Made by a program: the position numbers and the translations under genes
From: Pseudomonadota bacterium
GTDB taxonomy: Bacteria; Pseudomonadota; Gammaproteobacteria; Steroidobacterales; Woeseiaceae
Length of the DNA stretch: 56,993 bases
Assembly: GCA_022573655.1 (NCBI GenBank)
Contig: JACZTO010000011.1
Span: 1-56,993, forward strand
Direction of reading: 5' to 3'
In this document: positions 33,098-43,000 of the stretch, piece by piece
How positions within the stretch are numbered: the stretch's first letter is position 1
How the letters are laid out: every line of letters starts with the position of its first letter
Notes under the pieces: generated by a model
Database searches by the model: none
What the model was told of the DNA's origin: nothing
Seen by the model: the letters and a program-made list of their open reading frames with translations, nothing else

Positions 33098-33855
33098 TAC
33101 CAGGACGCCCCCGCATAAGAGCGTTGCAGAAATTGCATTTCAGCAATCAGGAAACCGAAATGCTCGCTGTGCTGGCCTTGCTTGCCACCGCGCGCCATCC
33201 ACTGGTCTTCGGGCAGTTGCAATGTCGCCTCTGCGATGACGTCCTCGACATCCCGCTTCCAAAGCGCGGCAATGGCCTCAAGATCGGGGCCGGCCAGGTT
33301 ATCGCGGATAGCGACATCCACCTCATCACTCACAAACATCTCGCCAGTGAAGCGCCAGAGCTCATCCAGCGACGCTTGCACGCGTTGGTGACTTTCGTCT
33401 GTTCCATCACCGAGCCGGATAAGCCAGTGTGAAATATGTCGCAGGTGGTAACGCACTTCCTTGATTGCCCGCGCCGCAATTTCGGCGATGCGTTGATCTT
33501 TGCACCGTGTGAGCGCGTCCAACTGGTGTACATAGAATGCTTCGAACAGATACTGCCGCACAATCGAATCACCGAAATGGCCGTTCGGTTGTTCGATCAA
33601 CAGTAGATTTCGAAACTCATTACCGTCGCGCATGAACGCGAAATCGTCTTCGCTGCGTCCGGCGCCTTCAAGCTCTGCGGCATACGAGTACAGCATGCGT
33701 GCCTGCCCAATGAAATCCAGTGCAAAGTTCGCGTTCGCGAGTTCTTCCTCGAGCTCAGGCTTTGCAGTAACGAGTTCGATCATGCGTTGTGCAAGGATCA
33801 ATGCGTTGTCAGCAAGTCTCAGAACGTATGCAATCACCGCTTCATCCCTGCTCAC
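33097..33855 (-). CDS. paaC: Phenylacetyl-CoA epoxidase structural subunit PaaC
   Basis: Ferritin-like, catalytically inactive partner of PaaA, 252 residues, the usual length. Family signatures are DNALILAQRMIELVTAKPELEEELANANFALDFIGQAR near the N-terminus and EVRYHLRHISHWLIRLGDGT in the middle. It pairs with PaaA to form the core of the epoxidase. It overlaps paaB by 4 bp. Confidence 0.94.
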   Translation of the reverse strand: MSRDEAVIAYVLRLADNALILAQRMIELVTAKPELEEELANANFALDFIGQARMLYSYAAELEGAGRSEDDFAFMRDGNEFRNLLLIEQPNGHFGDSIVRQYLFEAFYVHQLDALTRCKDQRIAEIAARAIKEVRYHLRHISHWLIRLGDGTDESHQRVQASLDELWRFTGEMFVSDEVDVAIRDNLAGPDLEAIAALWKRDVEDVIAEATLQLPEDQWMARGGKQGQHSEHFGFLIAEMQFLQRSYAGASW

Positions 33856-34139
33856 AGATTTTCCACTCCGTCCGGGATCTCGTAGAACGTCGGGTGCCTG
33901 TAGATCTTGTCTTTCGCAGGTTCGAAGAACGCCGCGTTTTCGGCCGGGTCAGACGCAACAATACGATCTGACCGCACGACCCAGATGCTCACACCTTCGG
34001 TACGGCGCGTATACGTGTCGCGTGCGTGATCCAGCGCCATCTGGTCATCCGGCGCATGCACGCTGCCCGCATGGCGATGACTTAACCCGGCACGGCTGCG
34101 TATGAAGACTTCGTAGAGTGGCCATTCTTTGTCAGTCAT
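33852..34139 (-). CDS. paaB: Phenylacetyl-CoA epoxidase subunit PaaB
   Basis: Small subunit of 95 residues, nearly identical in pattern to known PaaB: WPLYEVFIRSRAGLSHRHAGSVHAPD and SIWVVRSDRIVAS, ending FYEIPDGVENL. It bridges PaaAC heterodimers. It starts 12 bp after the paaA stop and overlaps paaC by 4 bp. Confidence 0.95.
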   Translation of the reverse strand: MTDKEWPLYEVFIRSRAGLSHRHAGSVHAPDDQMALDHARDTYTRRTEGVSIWVVRSDRIVASDPAENAAFFEPAKDKIYRHPTFYEIPDGVENL

Positions 34140-34151
34140 GTTGGTTCCCGT

Positions 34152-35138
34152 TCAGGCCGCTGCACACGCGGCTTGTTTCTCGGCGTATGCCTGGGCTGCC
34201 TCACGTACCCAGGCACCGTCGTTATGTGCCTTGTTGCGTTTCTCAAGGCGCTGCCGGTTGCAGGGTCCGTTGCCTGCAACGACGTCCATAAATTCCTGCC
34301 AGTCGATTTCTCCGAATGAGTAGTGGCCGGAATCCTTGTCGAATACGAGCGCATCGTCAGGCATCGTGATACCGAGGAAATCAGCCTGCGGCACGGTCGC
34401 GTCGACAAACTTTTGCCGCAGCTCGTCATTGCTGAAACGCTTGATCTTCCACGCCATTGACTGCGCGGAATGTTTTGAATTCGCGTCGTTCGGGCCGAAC
34501 ATCATCAGCGAAGGCCACCACCAGCGATTAAGCGCGTCCTGCGCCATGGCTTTTTGCTCGGCGGTCCCGCGGCACAGGCTCACCATGATGTCGAATCCCT
34601 GGCGCTGGTGAAAACTCTCTTCCTTGCAGACGCGCACCATGGCTCGCGCATAGGGACCGTACGAGCAACGGCACAGTGGTATCTGATTCATGATCGCGGC
34701 ACCATCGACCAACCAGCCGATTGCGCCAATGTCCGCCCAGGTCAGCGTGGGGTAGTTGAAGATGCTGGAATACTTGGCTTTGCCGCTCAGCAGATCAGCC
34801 ACCATCTGACCGCGCGACACACCCAGCGTCTCGGCGGCCGAATACAGATACAGTCCGTGGCCGGCCTCGTCCTGGACTTTGGCGAGGAGTATCACCTTGC
34901 GTTTGAGGGACGGTGCCCGCGTCAACCAGTTGCCTTCGGGCTGCATGCCGATAATTTCCGAGTGGGCATGCTGCGAGATCTGGCGCACCAACGTACGCCG
35001 GTACGCCTCGGGCATCCAGTCCTTCGCCTCGATTTTCTCTTCTGCATCAATGCGTTTCTGAAAGGCTTCAAGATGCTCCGGCGTCTCTGCACCAGCCTCC
35101 TGATCCTTGCCAGCCTGATCCAGGCCCTGTGTGTACAT
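34152..35138 (-). CDS. paaA: Phenylacetyl-CoA epoxidase catalytic subunit PaaA
   Basis: Diiron mono-oxygenase subunit of 328 residues that inserts one oxygen atom into the ring of phenylacetyl-CoA. Ferritin-like iron ligands lie in [20 protein letters not shown] and in [15 protein letters not shown] (the two ExxH motifs). The N-terminal [32 protein letters not shown] block is diagnostic. GGAG precedes the ATG by 7 nt. Upstream is a copy of the PaaX-type motif, so the paaABCDE unit probably has its own regulated promoter. Confidence 0.96.
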   Translation of the reverse strand: MYTQGLDQAGKDQEAGAETPEHLEAFQKRIDAEEKIEAKDWMPEAYRRTLVRQISQHAHSEIIGMQPEGNWLTRAPSLKRKVILLAKVQDEAGHGLYLYSAAETLGVSRGQMVADLLSGKAKYSSIFNYPTLTWADIGAIGWLVDGAAIMNQIPLCRCSYGPYARAMVRVCKEESFHQRQGFDIMVSLCRGTAEQKAMAQDALNRWWWPSLMMFGPNDANSKHSAQSMAWKIKRFSNDELRQKFVDATVPQADFLGITMPDDALVFDKDSGHYSFGEIDWQEFMDVVAGNGPCNRQRLEKRNKAHNDGAWVREAAQAYAEKQAACAAA

Positions 35139-35187
35139 TACGTCAGCTCCGCTTCGATTCCATCTAATGTGACACGGTTTTCTATAT

Positions 35188-35208
35188 ATTTCAAGATATT
35201 CCGTATCA
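35188..35208 (-). promoter_or_regulatory. Putative PaaX operator upstream of paaA
   Basis: On the minus strand this site begins TGATACGGAAT and continues into an AT-rich stretch ending GAAAT. The identical 11-mer TGATACGGAAT recurs in the paaX-paaZ intergenic region at 36629, in the same orientation relative to the metabolic gene it precedes. Shared only by these two paa promoters as far as I can see. Confidence 0.65.
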
Positions 35209-35224
35209 TAATTGACATGCCACC

Positions 35225-35650
35225 CTAGACATCACATATGGCCTTGCCAGTGCTGGACGAGCGGCCACGAAATAATGCCACGAGCTCCTGGTCCTGGTTT
35301 TGAACCGCAATGGTGTAGTGGCCGTTCTTTCGACCGCGGTAGTCTTCCGTCGCGATTGCCTTGAGCTCGTCACCCAGAACAGCCGGCCGAATGAACTCAA
35401 TATGACCGGACGCCGCGACGGTTTGTTCGTTGTATCCGTTGCAGGCGAAGGCAAATGCGGTATCGGCCAGTGTAAAAATCAGCCCACCGTGGCAAACATC
35501 AAAGCCGTTTATCATGTCTTCACGAATCTTCATGGACGCAATGGCCGCCCCGGCTGCCTCAACCCTGACTTCAATGTCCAGAGCACGCGACGCTTTGTCA
35601 CTCTTCCACAGCGCGTCTTTGCAGCGTTGAGCTATTTCGAGTTTATCCAT
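35225..35650 (-). CDS. paaI: Acyl-CoA thioesterase PaaI
   Basis: Hot-dog thioesterase of 141 residues that hydrolyses stalled phenylacetyl-CoA intermediates. The conserved [24 protein letters not shown] carries the catalytic Asp, and [18 protein letters not shown] is typical. ATG 35650 is chosen because AGGAGG lies 5-6 nt upstream; the frame open to 35785 belongs to paaX in another frame. Its start lies inside the 3' end of paaX (8-bp overlap), so paaX and paaI are cotranscribed. Confidence 0.93.
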   Translation of the reverse strand: MDKLEIAQRCKDALWKSDKASRALDIEVRVEAAGAAIASMKIREDMINGFDVCHGGLIFTLADTAFAFACNGYNEQTVAASGHIEFIRPAVLGDELKAIATEDYRGRKNGHYTIAVQNQDQELVALFRGRSSSTGKAICDV

Positions 35651-36590
35651 AACTGACCTCCTGGCGCGGCGCTTCGTGCAGCCCACCGAAGCGTTGCATA
35701 AACGCGGAATCAGGCGGTGGCAGCGGTCCATCGGCGGTTTCCATGACGGCGCTGAGCCAGGCATCCGCTGGTTGATACACCGCACGGTACAGATTTCGAC
35801 ACAGCTGATAGGCGGACGTACCCTGCCAGGCAGATGGCAGCAAATCCGTGGGCAACAGGGGGTCGCGCAGCAACACCTTGCGGTATTCCTGAATCAGCAA
35901 TGATCTTATTAAAAACGCTGTCTTTTCCGGCACTTCCGTGTCCAGACGCACGGCATCCATGAGCGGCCGGAACTGCTTTACGAATTGTCCGTAGCGCCGA
36001 TCGATTGCGTCCAGATTCCAGCAATTGTGGGCCAGGCGCTGCATGCCAGCTTCATTTCTGACCGTCTGCCCACTTAACACCACGATGTCCCTGGCGACAT
36101 CGATACGTTGTATCGTCACATCGAGATCTGCCAGGTCGGGCGCAGGATGCGCGAGAACATTGGCCGACAGTGGCCCAAACCCCAACCAACCGCACTCCTT
36201 GCGCGTAATTTCCTTGGCCGCGGTGTCGAGCCCGGACAGCAACAGCAAGCACCAGTTGCCATCCCAACTAACTACAGGCGCACCGTATATGCGATGTGTC
36301 GCCTGCGCGAATCTCTCCTTGCCGCCCTCGCTGAGACTATAGTACGAACGCCGGCCGATCTGCTCGGACTGCAGCCAGCCATCCTGCGCGAGGCGAAATA
36401 CCGATGTCCGCACCAGGCGCTCGCTGATTCCGAAGCCCGTCATTGCCTCTATCAGGCTGCCCAGCCACACGTGTCCGCCGCGCGGCGCGATCGCATCGCC
36501 AAATACCGTTGTAATCAACGAACCGGCTCGCAGCGTTGGCTGCGATTGATATTCATTGACCAGTTTGCGGCACGCAGTTTCTACTTTCAT
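35643..36590 (-). CDS. paaX: Phenylacetic acid degradation repressor PaaX
   Basis: Regulator of 315 residues. The N-terminal winged helix covers about 20-85 (LITTVFGDAIAPRGGHVWLGSLIEAMTGFGISERLVRTSVFRLAQDGWL). It is followed by the central PaaX domain and the C-terminal PaaX_C region. The length matches E. coli PaaX. It responds to phenylacetyl-CoA, not free phenylacetate, in characterised systems. It is divergent from paaZ with 73 bp between, and two copies of a shared 11-mer mark the likely operators. Confidence 0.93.
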   Translation of the reverse strand: MKVETACRKLVNEYQSQPTLRAGSLITTVFGDAIAPRGGHVWLGSLIEAMTGFGISERLVRTSVFRLAQDGWLQSEQIGRRSYYSLSEGGKERFAQATHRIYGAPVVSWDGNWCLLLLSGLDTAAKEITRKECGWLGFGPLSANVLAHPAPDLADLDVTIQRIDVARDIVVLSGQTVRNEAGMQRLAHNCWNLDAIDRRYGQFVKQFRPLMDAVRLDTEVPEKTAFLIRSLLIQEYRKVLLRDPLLPTDLLPSAWQGTSAYQLCRNLYRAVYQPADAWLSAVMETADGPLPPPDSAFMQRFGGLHEAPRQEVSYG

Positions 36591-36628
36591 TGGGTCTCAC
36601 TTGCTTTCGCACTCTCCACCGTACAATC

Positions 36629-36649
36629 TGATACGGAATTTTTCAAATC
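36629..36649 (+). promoter_or_regulatory. Putative PaaX operator between paaX and paaZ
   Basis: Begins TGATACGGAAT, the same 11-mer found upstream of paaA, followed by TTTTTCAAATC. It lies 14 bp upstream of the paaZ start and 38 bp from the paaX start, so it could control both divergent genes. Confidence 0.65.
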
Positions 36650-36663
36650 TGGTTGAATTTTGT

Positions 36664-38721
36664 ATGAAAATAAAACTCGGTAACCTGGTACTAGATCGAT
36701 GGGTAGACGGTGACGGCGACGGCAATACACTCACCAGTGCGGTAGACGGCAGCACGGTCGCTGCCATCACCAGTGACGGTCTGGACTTCAAGGATATTCT
36801 CAACCACGCGCGCACGGTGGGTGGCAGCAATCTCCGCAAATACACGTTTCATGAGCGTGGCGAGATGCTCAAGGCACTTGCCAAGTATCTGAATGAGCAT
36901 AAGAAAGAATTCTATCCGCTATCGACGCAGACCGGCGCCACGCGCAGCGACAGTTGGGTCGATATCGACGGCGGAATATCGACGATGTTTGTTTTTTCCA
37001 GCAAAGGCCGGCGCGAGATGCCAAACGACAAGGTCTATCTCGACGGTCCGCCCGAGCAATTGTCGAAGAACGGCACGTTCGCAGCGCAGCATATTTTCAC
37101 TCCGAAGCTAGGTGCGGCGGTGCACATCAATGCATTCAATTTTCCCTGCTGGGGCATGCTCGAAAAACTGGCACCGACACTGCTTGCCGGCGTGCCGGCA
37201 ATCGTCAAACCGGCATCGAGCACCGCCTACCTGACGGAACTCATGGTACGGCGCATCATCGAGTCCGGAATACTGCCGGACGGAGCTCTGCAACTGATCT
37301 GCGGAAGTGTCGGCGACTTATTCGATCACCTGACGTGTCAGGACACCATCGCATTCACTGGCTCAAAGAACACGGCCGAATTTCTGCAGCAACATCCCAA
37401 AGTAATCAGCGAATCGGTCGCATTCACGGCCGAAACGGACTCGCTCAACTCCTCGATACTCGGTCCAGACGCCGTGCCGGGTACGCCCGAATTTGACCTG
37501 TACATCAAAGAAGTGGTGCACGAAATGACGAGTAAGGCCGGACAGAAGTGCACGGCCATACGGCGCATCATTGCGCCGTCTGCGATAACTGCTGAAGTGA
37601 TCGATGCGCTGTCCACGGCGCTGGGCAAAATTCGCGTAGGCCATCCCGGCAACAAAGACGTCGACATGGGTGCGCTCGCGAGTCAGGGGCAGCGCGACGA
37701 GGTGCGTGACCGAGTTGCAGAATTGTCGCAACAGGCCGACCTGGTATTCGGCGGCAGCGATGACTTTGACGTCGTTGGCGCGGACGCGAAAAAAGGCGCA
37801 TTTTTCATGCCCACGCTGCTGCATTGTGAGAAGCCGCTCACATCGACCGCCGTACATTCGGTCGAAGCCTTCGGACCGGTCAGCACCGTACTGCCATACG
37901 ATAACCTCGACGAAGCTATCGAACTCTCCTGCATGGGAGAAGGCAGCCTCGTTAGCTCGATCTTTACGAATGACAACGCAATCGCGCGCGAACTGGTGCT
38001 TGGAACGGCGGCCTACCACGGTCGCATGCTCGTCATTAACCGGCATTGCGCCGCAGAATCAACCGGACACGGATCGCCGCTGCCACATCTCGTTCACGGT
38101 GGACCAGGTCGCGCCGGTGGCGGCGAAGAAATGGGCGGCGTTCGCGGTGTGCTGCACTACATGCAACGCACCGCGATTCAGGGATCGCCCCAGACACTGG
38201 CAGCAATTGGCAATCGTTGGGTGCGGGGCGCCGACGAGAACGATCCTGGCGTTCATCCGTTCCGCAAGACCTTCGAACAACTCGCGATTGGCGACACGCT
38301 GATAACAAAATCGCGCGAGGTGACACTCGATGACATCGAGCACTTCGCTGAATTTACTGGCGACAATTTTTACGCCCACATGGACGAAGAAGCCGCAGCC
38401 AAAAATCCGTTTTTTGACGGCCGTGTCGCGCACGGCTACCTCATCGTCTCTTTCGCTGCGGGTCTGTTTGTCGATCCGGATTTCGGTCCGGTGCTTGCGA
38501 ATTACGGCCTGGACGATTTGCGTTTCGCACAACCCGTCAATCACGGCGATGTGTTGAAAGTTCGACTGACCTGCAAACAGAAAACGTTGCGCCCCGACAA
38601 AGGTTACGGCGAGGTCCGCTGGGATACCGAGGTTACGAACCAGGATGATGACATTGTCGCCCAATACGATGTACTGACGATGGTCGCGACCGACGAACAC
38701 TGGGCATCGGTCAGTGCATGA
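36664..38721 (+). CDS. paaZ: Bifunctional oxepin-CoA hydrolase / 3-oxo-5,6-dehydrosuberyl-CoA semialdehyde dehydrogenase PaaZ
   Basis: Opens the oxepin ring and oxidises the resulting aldehyde. Of 685 residues, about 1-520 are an aldehyde dehydrogenase domain (FNFPCWGMLEKLAPTLLAGVPAIVKPAS, FTGSKNTAEFL, catalytic Cys in SKAGQKCTAIRRI). About 540-685 are a MaoC-type hydratase with the Asp/His dyad in DNFYAHMDEEAAAKNPFFDGRVAHGYL. ATG 36664 gives the usual length; the longer open frame from 36556 crosses the operator. Expressed divergently from paaX. paaG, paaH, paaJ, paaF and the CoA ligase paaK are not in the window. Confidence 0.95.
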   Translation: MKIKLGNLVLDRWVDGDGDGNTLTSAVDGSTVAAITSDGLDFKDILNHARTVGGSNLRKYTFHERGEMLKALAKYLNEHKKEFYPLSTQTGATRSDSWVDIDGGISTMFVFSSKGRREMPNDKVYLDGPPEQLSKNGTFAAQHIFTPKLGAAVHINAFNFPCWGMLEKLAPTLLAGVPAIVKPASSTAYLTELMVRRIIESGILPDGALQLICGSVGDLFDHLTCQDTIAFTGSKNTAEFLQQHPKVISESVAFTAETDSLNSSILGPDAVPGTPEFDLYIKEVVHEMTSKAGQKCTAIRRIIAPSAITAEVIDALSTALGKIRVGHPGNKDVDMGALASQGQRDEVRDRVAELSQQADLVFGGSDDFDVVGADAKKGAFFMPTLLHCEKPLTSTAVHSVEAFGPVSTVLPYDNLDEAIELSCMGEGSLVSSIFTNDNAIARELVLGTAAYHGRMLVINRHCAAESTGHGSPLPHLVHGGPGRAGGGEEMGGVRGVLHYMQRTAIQGSPQTLAAIGNRWVRGADENDPGVHPFRKTFEQLAIGDTLITKSREVTLDDIEHFAEFTGDNFYAHMDEEAAAKNPFFDGRVAHGYLIVSFAAGLFVDPDFGPVLANYGLDDLRFAQPVNHGDVLKVRLTCKQKTLRPDKGYGEVRWDTEVTNQDDDIVAQYDVLTMVATDEHWASVSA

Positions 38722-39434
38722 ACGATCCTGGCCAGCCAATCGGAGATGAGGTAGCAGGATGGTCCGGAGCCAAGCGGCCATCCCGTACCTCGATGGAAGG
38801 CCAATTTTGTCGCATGGAGCCGCTAGCCACAGAGCGCCACCTGGCTGACTTGTTCGCAGCGTACTCTGACGACACTGACGGCAGGTTGTGGACCTATATG
38901 ACGGACGGGCCGTTTAATTCCATAGAGGAACTTCGCAGTTGGATGGAGCCCGCTTGCGCTGCAGACGATCCACTCTTTCATGCGCTGATTGATTTGGCGA
39001 CGGGCAAGGCTGTCGGCATGGCCGCTTACATGCGCATCAAACCGGAGCACGGGGTCATTGAGGTTGGCAGCATTACTTATGCGCCGCGCTTACAGGGAAC
39101 TTCAGCTGCTACAGAAGCCATGTTTCTCATGATGAGGAGAGTATTCAATGAACTTGGCTATCGCCGTTACGAATGGAAATGCGATGCTCTCAATGCGCCG
39201 TCCTGTCGCGCAGCCGAACGTCTCGGCTTTACTTTTGACGGGCTGTTCGAGCAGGCGGTCGTATACAAGGGTCGCAATCGCGATACTGCATGGTATTCGA
39301 TACTTGACCGTAATTGGCCTCCCATAGAGCAAGCCTATGTAAACTGGCTCAACGCAGATAATTTTGATGAACACGGCCAGCAGAATCGAAAGCTGCAAGA
39401 ATTAATCGCTGCGGAACAGAAAGGCTTCGAGTAG
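38718..39434 (+). CDS. GNAT-family N-acetyltransferase (RimJ/RimL type)
   Basis: Acetyltransferase of 238 residues. The acetyl-CoA fold is visible from FCRMEPLATERHLADLFAAY through GVIEVGSITYAPRLQGTSAATEAMFLMMRRVFNELGYRRYEWKCDALNAPSCRAAERLGFTFDGLF, the latter being the conserved end of the RimJ/RimL-like branch. It overlaps paaZ by 4 bp (ATGA), so it is cotranscribed with a phenylacetate gene. No catalogued Paa step needs an acetyltransferase, so the substrate is unknown. Confidence 0.85.
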   Translation: MNDPGQPIGDEVAGWSGAKRPSRTSMEGQFCRMEPLATERHLADLFAAYSDDTDGRLWTYMTDGPFNSIEELRSWMEPACAADDPLFHALIDLATGKAVGMAAYMRIKPEHGVIEVGSITYAPRLQGTSAATEAMFLMMRRVFNELGYRRYEWKCDALNAPSCRAAERLGFTFDGLFEQAVVYKGRNRDTAWYSILDRNWPPIEQAYVNWLNADNFDEHGQQNRKLQELIAAEQKGFE

Positions 39435-39455
39435 CCAGCCGAACAGGTATGACAA

Positions 39456-39917
39456 CTAGACTTTGAATGGCAGCGCTGTATCGGCTTTGATCTCCTTCAA
39501 TACGATATTCGACCTGACCTGCGACACGCCTGGCAGCTTGAAAATGAAGTCGTCGAGAAATTCGTTATAGGCGTCGATATCTTCAACAACGACGCGAAGA
39601 TGGAAATCGGCTTCACCACTCGTCGCAAAACACTCAAGCACTTCAGGATGCCTTAATACCTCGCGAATAAAGTTATCGACATTCTTTTGCTCGTGCCTTG
39701 ATAGCGACACATGCACAATCGACGACAAACCAAAACCCGCCTTGCGCGTGTCCACGATCACCGCGTAGCGATCGATCACGCCATCTTCTTCCAACGCCTT
39801 GACGCGTCGCCAGCACGCGGAACTCGACATGCCGACGCGTTCGGCGAGTTCCTGCATGGTCAGGCGGCTGTCGACCTGTAACTCAGCGAGGATGCAGCGG
39901 TCCCTGGTTTCCAGCAT
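39456..39917 (-). CDS. Lrp/AsnC-family regulator
   Basis: Regulator of 153 residues. The helix-turn-helix at about 10-60 includes LTMQELAERVGMSSSACWRRVKALEEDGVIDRYAV. The C-terminal RAM ligand domain contains ECFATSGEADFHLRVVVEDIDAYNEFLDDFIFKLPGVSQVRSNIVLKEIK. ATG 39917 has an AGAGAA stretch 5 nt upstream and is preferred over ATG 39947, which has none. It is divergent from the indolepyruvate ferredoxin oxidoreductase gene and probably controls it in response to an amino acid, as is common for this pair. Confidence 0.88.
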   Translation of the reverse strand: MLETRDRCILAELQVDSRLTMQELAERVGMSSSACWRRVKALEEDGVIDRYAVIVDTRKAGFGLSSIVHVSLSRHEQKNVDNFIREVLRHPEVLECFATSGEADFHLRVVVEDIDAYNEFLDDFIFKLPGVSQVRSNIVLKEIKADTALPFKV

Positions 39918-39940
39918 AGCAATTCTCTTTTTTGCCAGTA

Positions 39941-39977
39941 TCGGCATAATTTACCATATTCAGAGATTTTTCGGCAT
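39941..39977. promoter_or_regulatory. Candidate Lrp-type binding sites: TCGGCAT repeats 30 bp apart
   Basis: TCGGCAT occurs at 39941-39947 and again at 39971-39977, exactly 30 bp apart (about three helical turns), in the AT-rich region between the Lrp gene and the ferredoxin oxidoreductase gene. Phased half-sites suit an Lrp octamer. No consensus is available to confirm it. Confidence 0.3.
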
Positions 39978-40073
39978 TTTGTCCCGATAATTAACAAAGA
40001 AACGGGATGATTGGCACCATTCTCCGCACATTTCCTGCGACACTGGCGCACTACCAATCGGTCGAGATCACAC

Positions 40074-43000
40074 ATGTCAGCCTCCCTCAGTACTAACTCA
40101 TATCCCCTCGACAACTACGAACTGGATGATCGCTATCACCGCGAATCGGGACGCGTTTTTCTCACGGGAACGCAGGCTCTCGTTCGTATCGCGTTAATGC
40201 AACGCACGATGGACAAAGCGGCCGGTCTGAACACGGCCGGTTTTGTCAGTGGTTATCGTGGCTCGCCGCTGGGTGCATTCGACCAGGAACTCTGGCGGGC
40301 ACAATCCTTTCTGGACGAGAACAACATCAGGTTCCTGCCAGCGGTGAATGAAGAACTTGCAGCGACCGCAATACTGGGATCGCAACAGGTCGAAACAGAC
40401 CCGGATCGCACGGTCGATGGCGTATTTGGAATCTGGTATGGCAAGGGTCCGGGCGTTGATCGCGCCGGTGATGCATTAAAACACGGCAATGCATACGGGA
40501 GTTCGCCGCATGGCGGCGTGCTCGTTGTCGCCGGTGACGACCATGGCTGTGTCTCGTCATCGATGCCGCACCAGTCCGACGTCGCTTTCATGACGTTTGT
40601 CATGCCCAACCTGAACCCTGCGTCCGTCGCCGAGTACCTGGAATATGGTCTGTACGGAATTGCACTGTCACGGTTTTCAGGAATGTGGGTGGGATTCAAG
40701 GCGATTTCCGAAACGGTCGAGTCAGCCTCCTCCATCGAATTATCCCCGTATCCTCAGTTCAAGATTCCCACGGATTTCGTCATACCGCCCGATGGCCTGC
40801 ACTACCGCTGGCCTGACTTTCCAGGGCCACAAATTGAGGAGCGGCTCGAGGCAAAGAAGGCGGCAACGCTGGCGTTTGCCGCTGCCAACCCAATAGACCG
40901 AAAAATCTTCGACGTTCCGAACGCGCGCTTCGGCATTGTGACAACGGGTAAGGGACACCTGGACCTGATGGAAGCACTGCGCCTGCTTGGCATCGACGCC
41001 GCTGCAGCAAAACGAATCGGCGTCGATGTTTACAAGGTTGGCATGGTATGGCCTTTGGAACCCAATGGCGCACTCGAATTCGTGAAGAACAAACACGACG
41101 TGCTTGTGGTTGAAGAAAAGCGCGGCATTATCGAAAGCCAGTTCAAAGAATATTTCTACGACTACCCTGGGCGTAAACCGCAACGCATGGTGGGCAAGGA
41201 AGACGAGAACGGCGAGCGCCTTGTGCCATGGGTGGGCGAGTTGTCACCCCTGCAACTCGCAAAGATTGTCGCAAGCCGCATGGACCGCGAATTTGGTGGC
41301 GATACGTTTTCGCAGCGCGCGCAACGGTTACTGGCCGACGGCACCATAGTCATCGAGATCAGTGGCGCAAAGCGCATTCCGTATTTTTGTTCGGGCTGTC
41401 CACACAACTCGTCTACGAAAGTACCCGAGGGCTCGAAGGCACTCGCGGGAATCGGCTGTCACTTCATGGCCAACTGGATGGATCGCGATACTGATGGACT
41501 CATCCAGATGGGCGGCGAAGGCGTCAACTGGATCACGCGCTCGATGTTCAACGGCGGGAAACACATTTTTCAGAACCTCGGTGATGGCACGTTTTACCAT
41601 TCCGGGTCGGTCGCAATCCGACAGGCCGTCGCCGCAAAGACGAACATTACGTTCAAAATCCTTTACAACGATGCAGTCGCGATGACCGGCGGTCAGCCGG
41701 TAGACGGACCCATTTCGGTACAGGCTATCGCACATATGGTTCGTGCCGAGGGCATAGACCGCATTGCGCTGGTATCTGACGAACCCGAGTTGTTTGCTGC
41801 GAGCGAATTCCCGCCCAACATGACGATTTCGCACCGCCGCGAAATGGATGCGGTGCAACGGGAGTTGCGAGACATACCGGGCGTCACCATCCTTATCTAC
41901 GCTCAGACCTGTGCGATCGAAAAGCGCCGCCGCCGTAAGCGCGGCACATTGCCAGACCCGAAGAAATTCGTGGTCATTAACGAGCTGGTCTGCGAGGGCT
42001 GCGGTGATTGTTCCGTGGAATCCAATTGCCTGTCCATCATTCCGAAAGAAACCCCATTTGGACGCAAGCGCCAGATCGATCAGAACAACTGCAACAAGGA
42101 CTTTTCCTGCGTCAACGGATTTTGTCCCAGTTTTGTTACGGTCGTAGGCGATGTCGAGCTACAGAAATCCCCACTGAAGTTGGAAAAGTCCGTCGAGCAA
42201 CTCGCAGCATCGTTGCCGGAACCTGAATTGCCGCAACTTGGCTCCTGCTACGACCTGCTGATAACGGGTGTCGGAGGCACCGGCGTCGTTACAGTGGGTG
42301 CATTAATAACGATGGCTGCTCACCTCGAGGGCAAGGGTTCCAGCGTTCTGGATTTCATGGGCTTTGCACAAAAATTTGGCCCGGTACTCAGCTATATTCG
42401 CATTGCACCGCGACCTGCAGACATTCACCAGGTGCGCATAGAATCCACTCGCGCCGACGCGCTGATCGGCTGCGATCTCGTCGTCAGTTCCTCACCGAAG
42501 GCTTCAATGACTTACAGCAAAGGTCATACGCGAGCCGTGGTGAATAGCGCCGAGATGATGACAGGTGATTTCGCCAGACACCGGGACGCTAACCTGCGGG
42601 CGGACGATCGTGTCGCGGCAATCCGTGCTGCGCTTGGCGACAATAATCTATCAACGATCGATGCCAACAGACTGGCCCAGCAACTTATGGGAGATACCAT
42701 TTACGCGAATGTGCTGCTGCTGGGCTATGCCTGGCAAAAGGGCCTGGTGCCGGTATCATTGCAGGCGCTGATGCGCGCGGTCGTCTTGAATAATGTAGCG
42801 ATTGAAAACAACAAGCGAGCGTTTCTGTGTGGACGATTGGCAGCAGCAGATCCGGCCCAGCTCGATGAACTAATGAACCCGGCCAGCAACAGCGACGAAA
42901 CTCTGGATGCAGCGATTTCGCGGCGCCGCGATTTTCTGGTCGACTATCAGAACGAGGCGTTGTCCGATCGCTACCAGCAGTTGCTTGCAAGGGTACGTGC

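Noticed and set aside
36556..36663. Upstream extension of paaZ
   Set aside because: It crosses the paaX start and the PaaX-type motif; PaaZ similarity begins at 36664.
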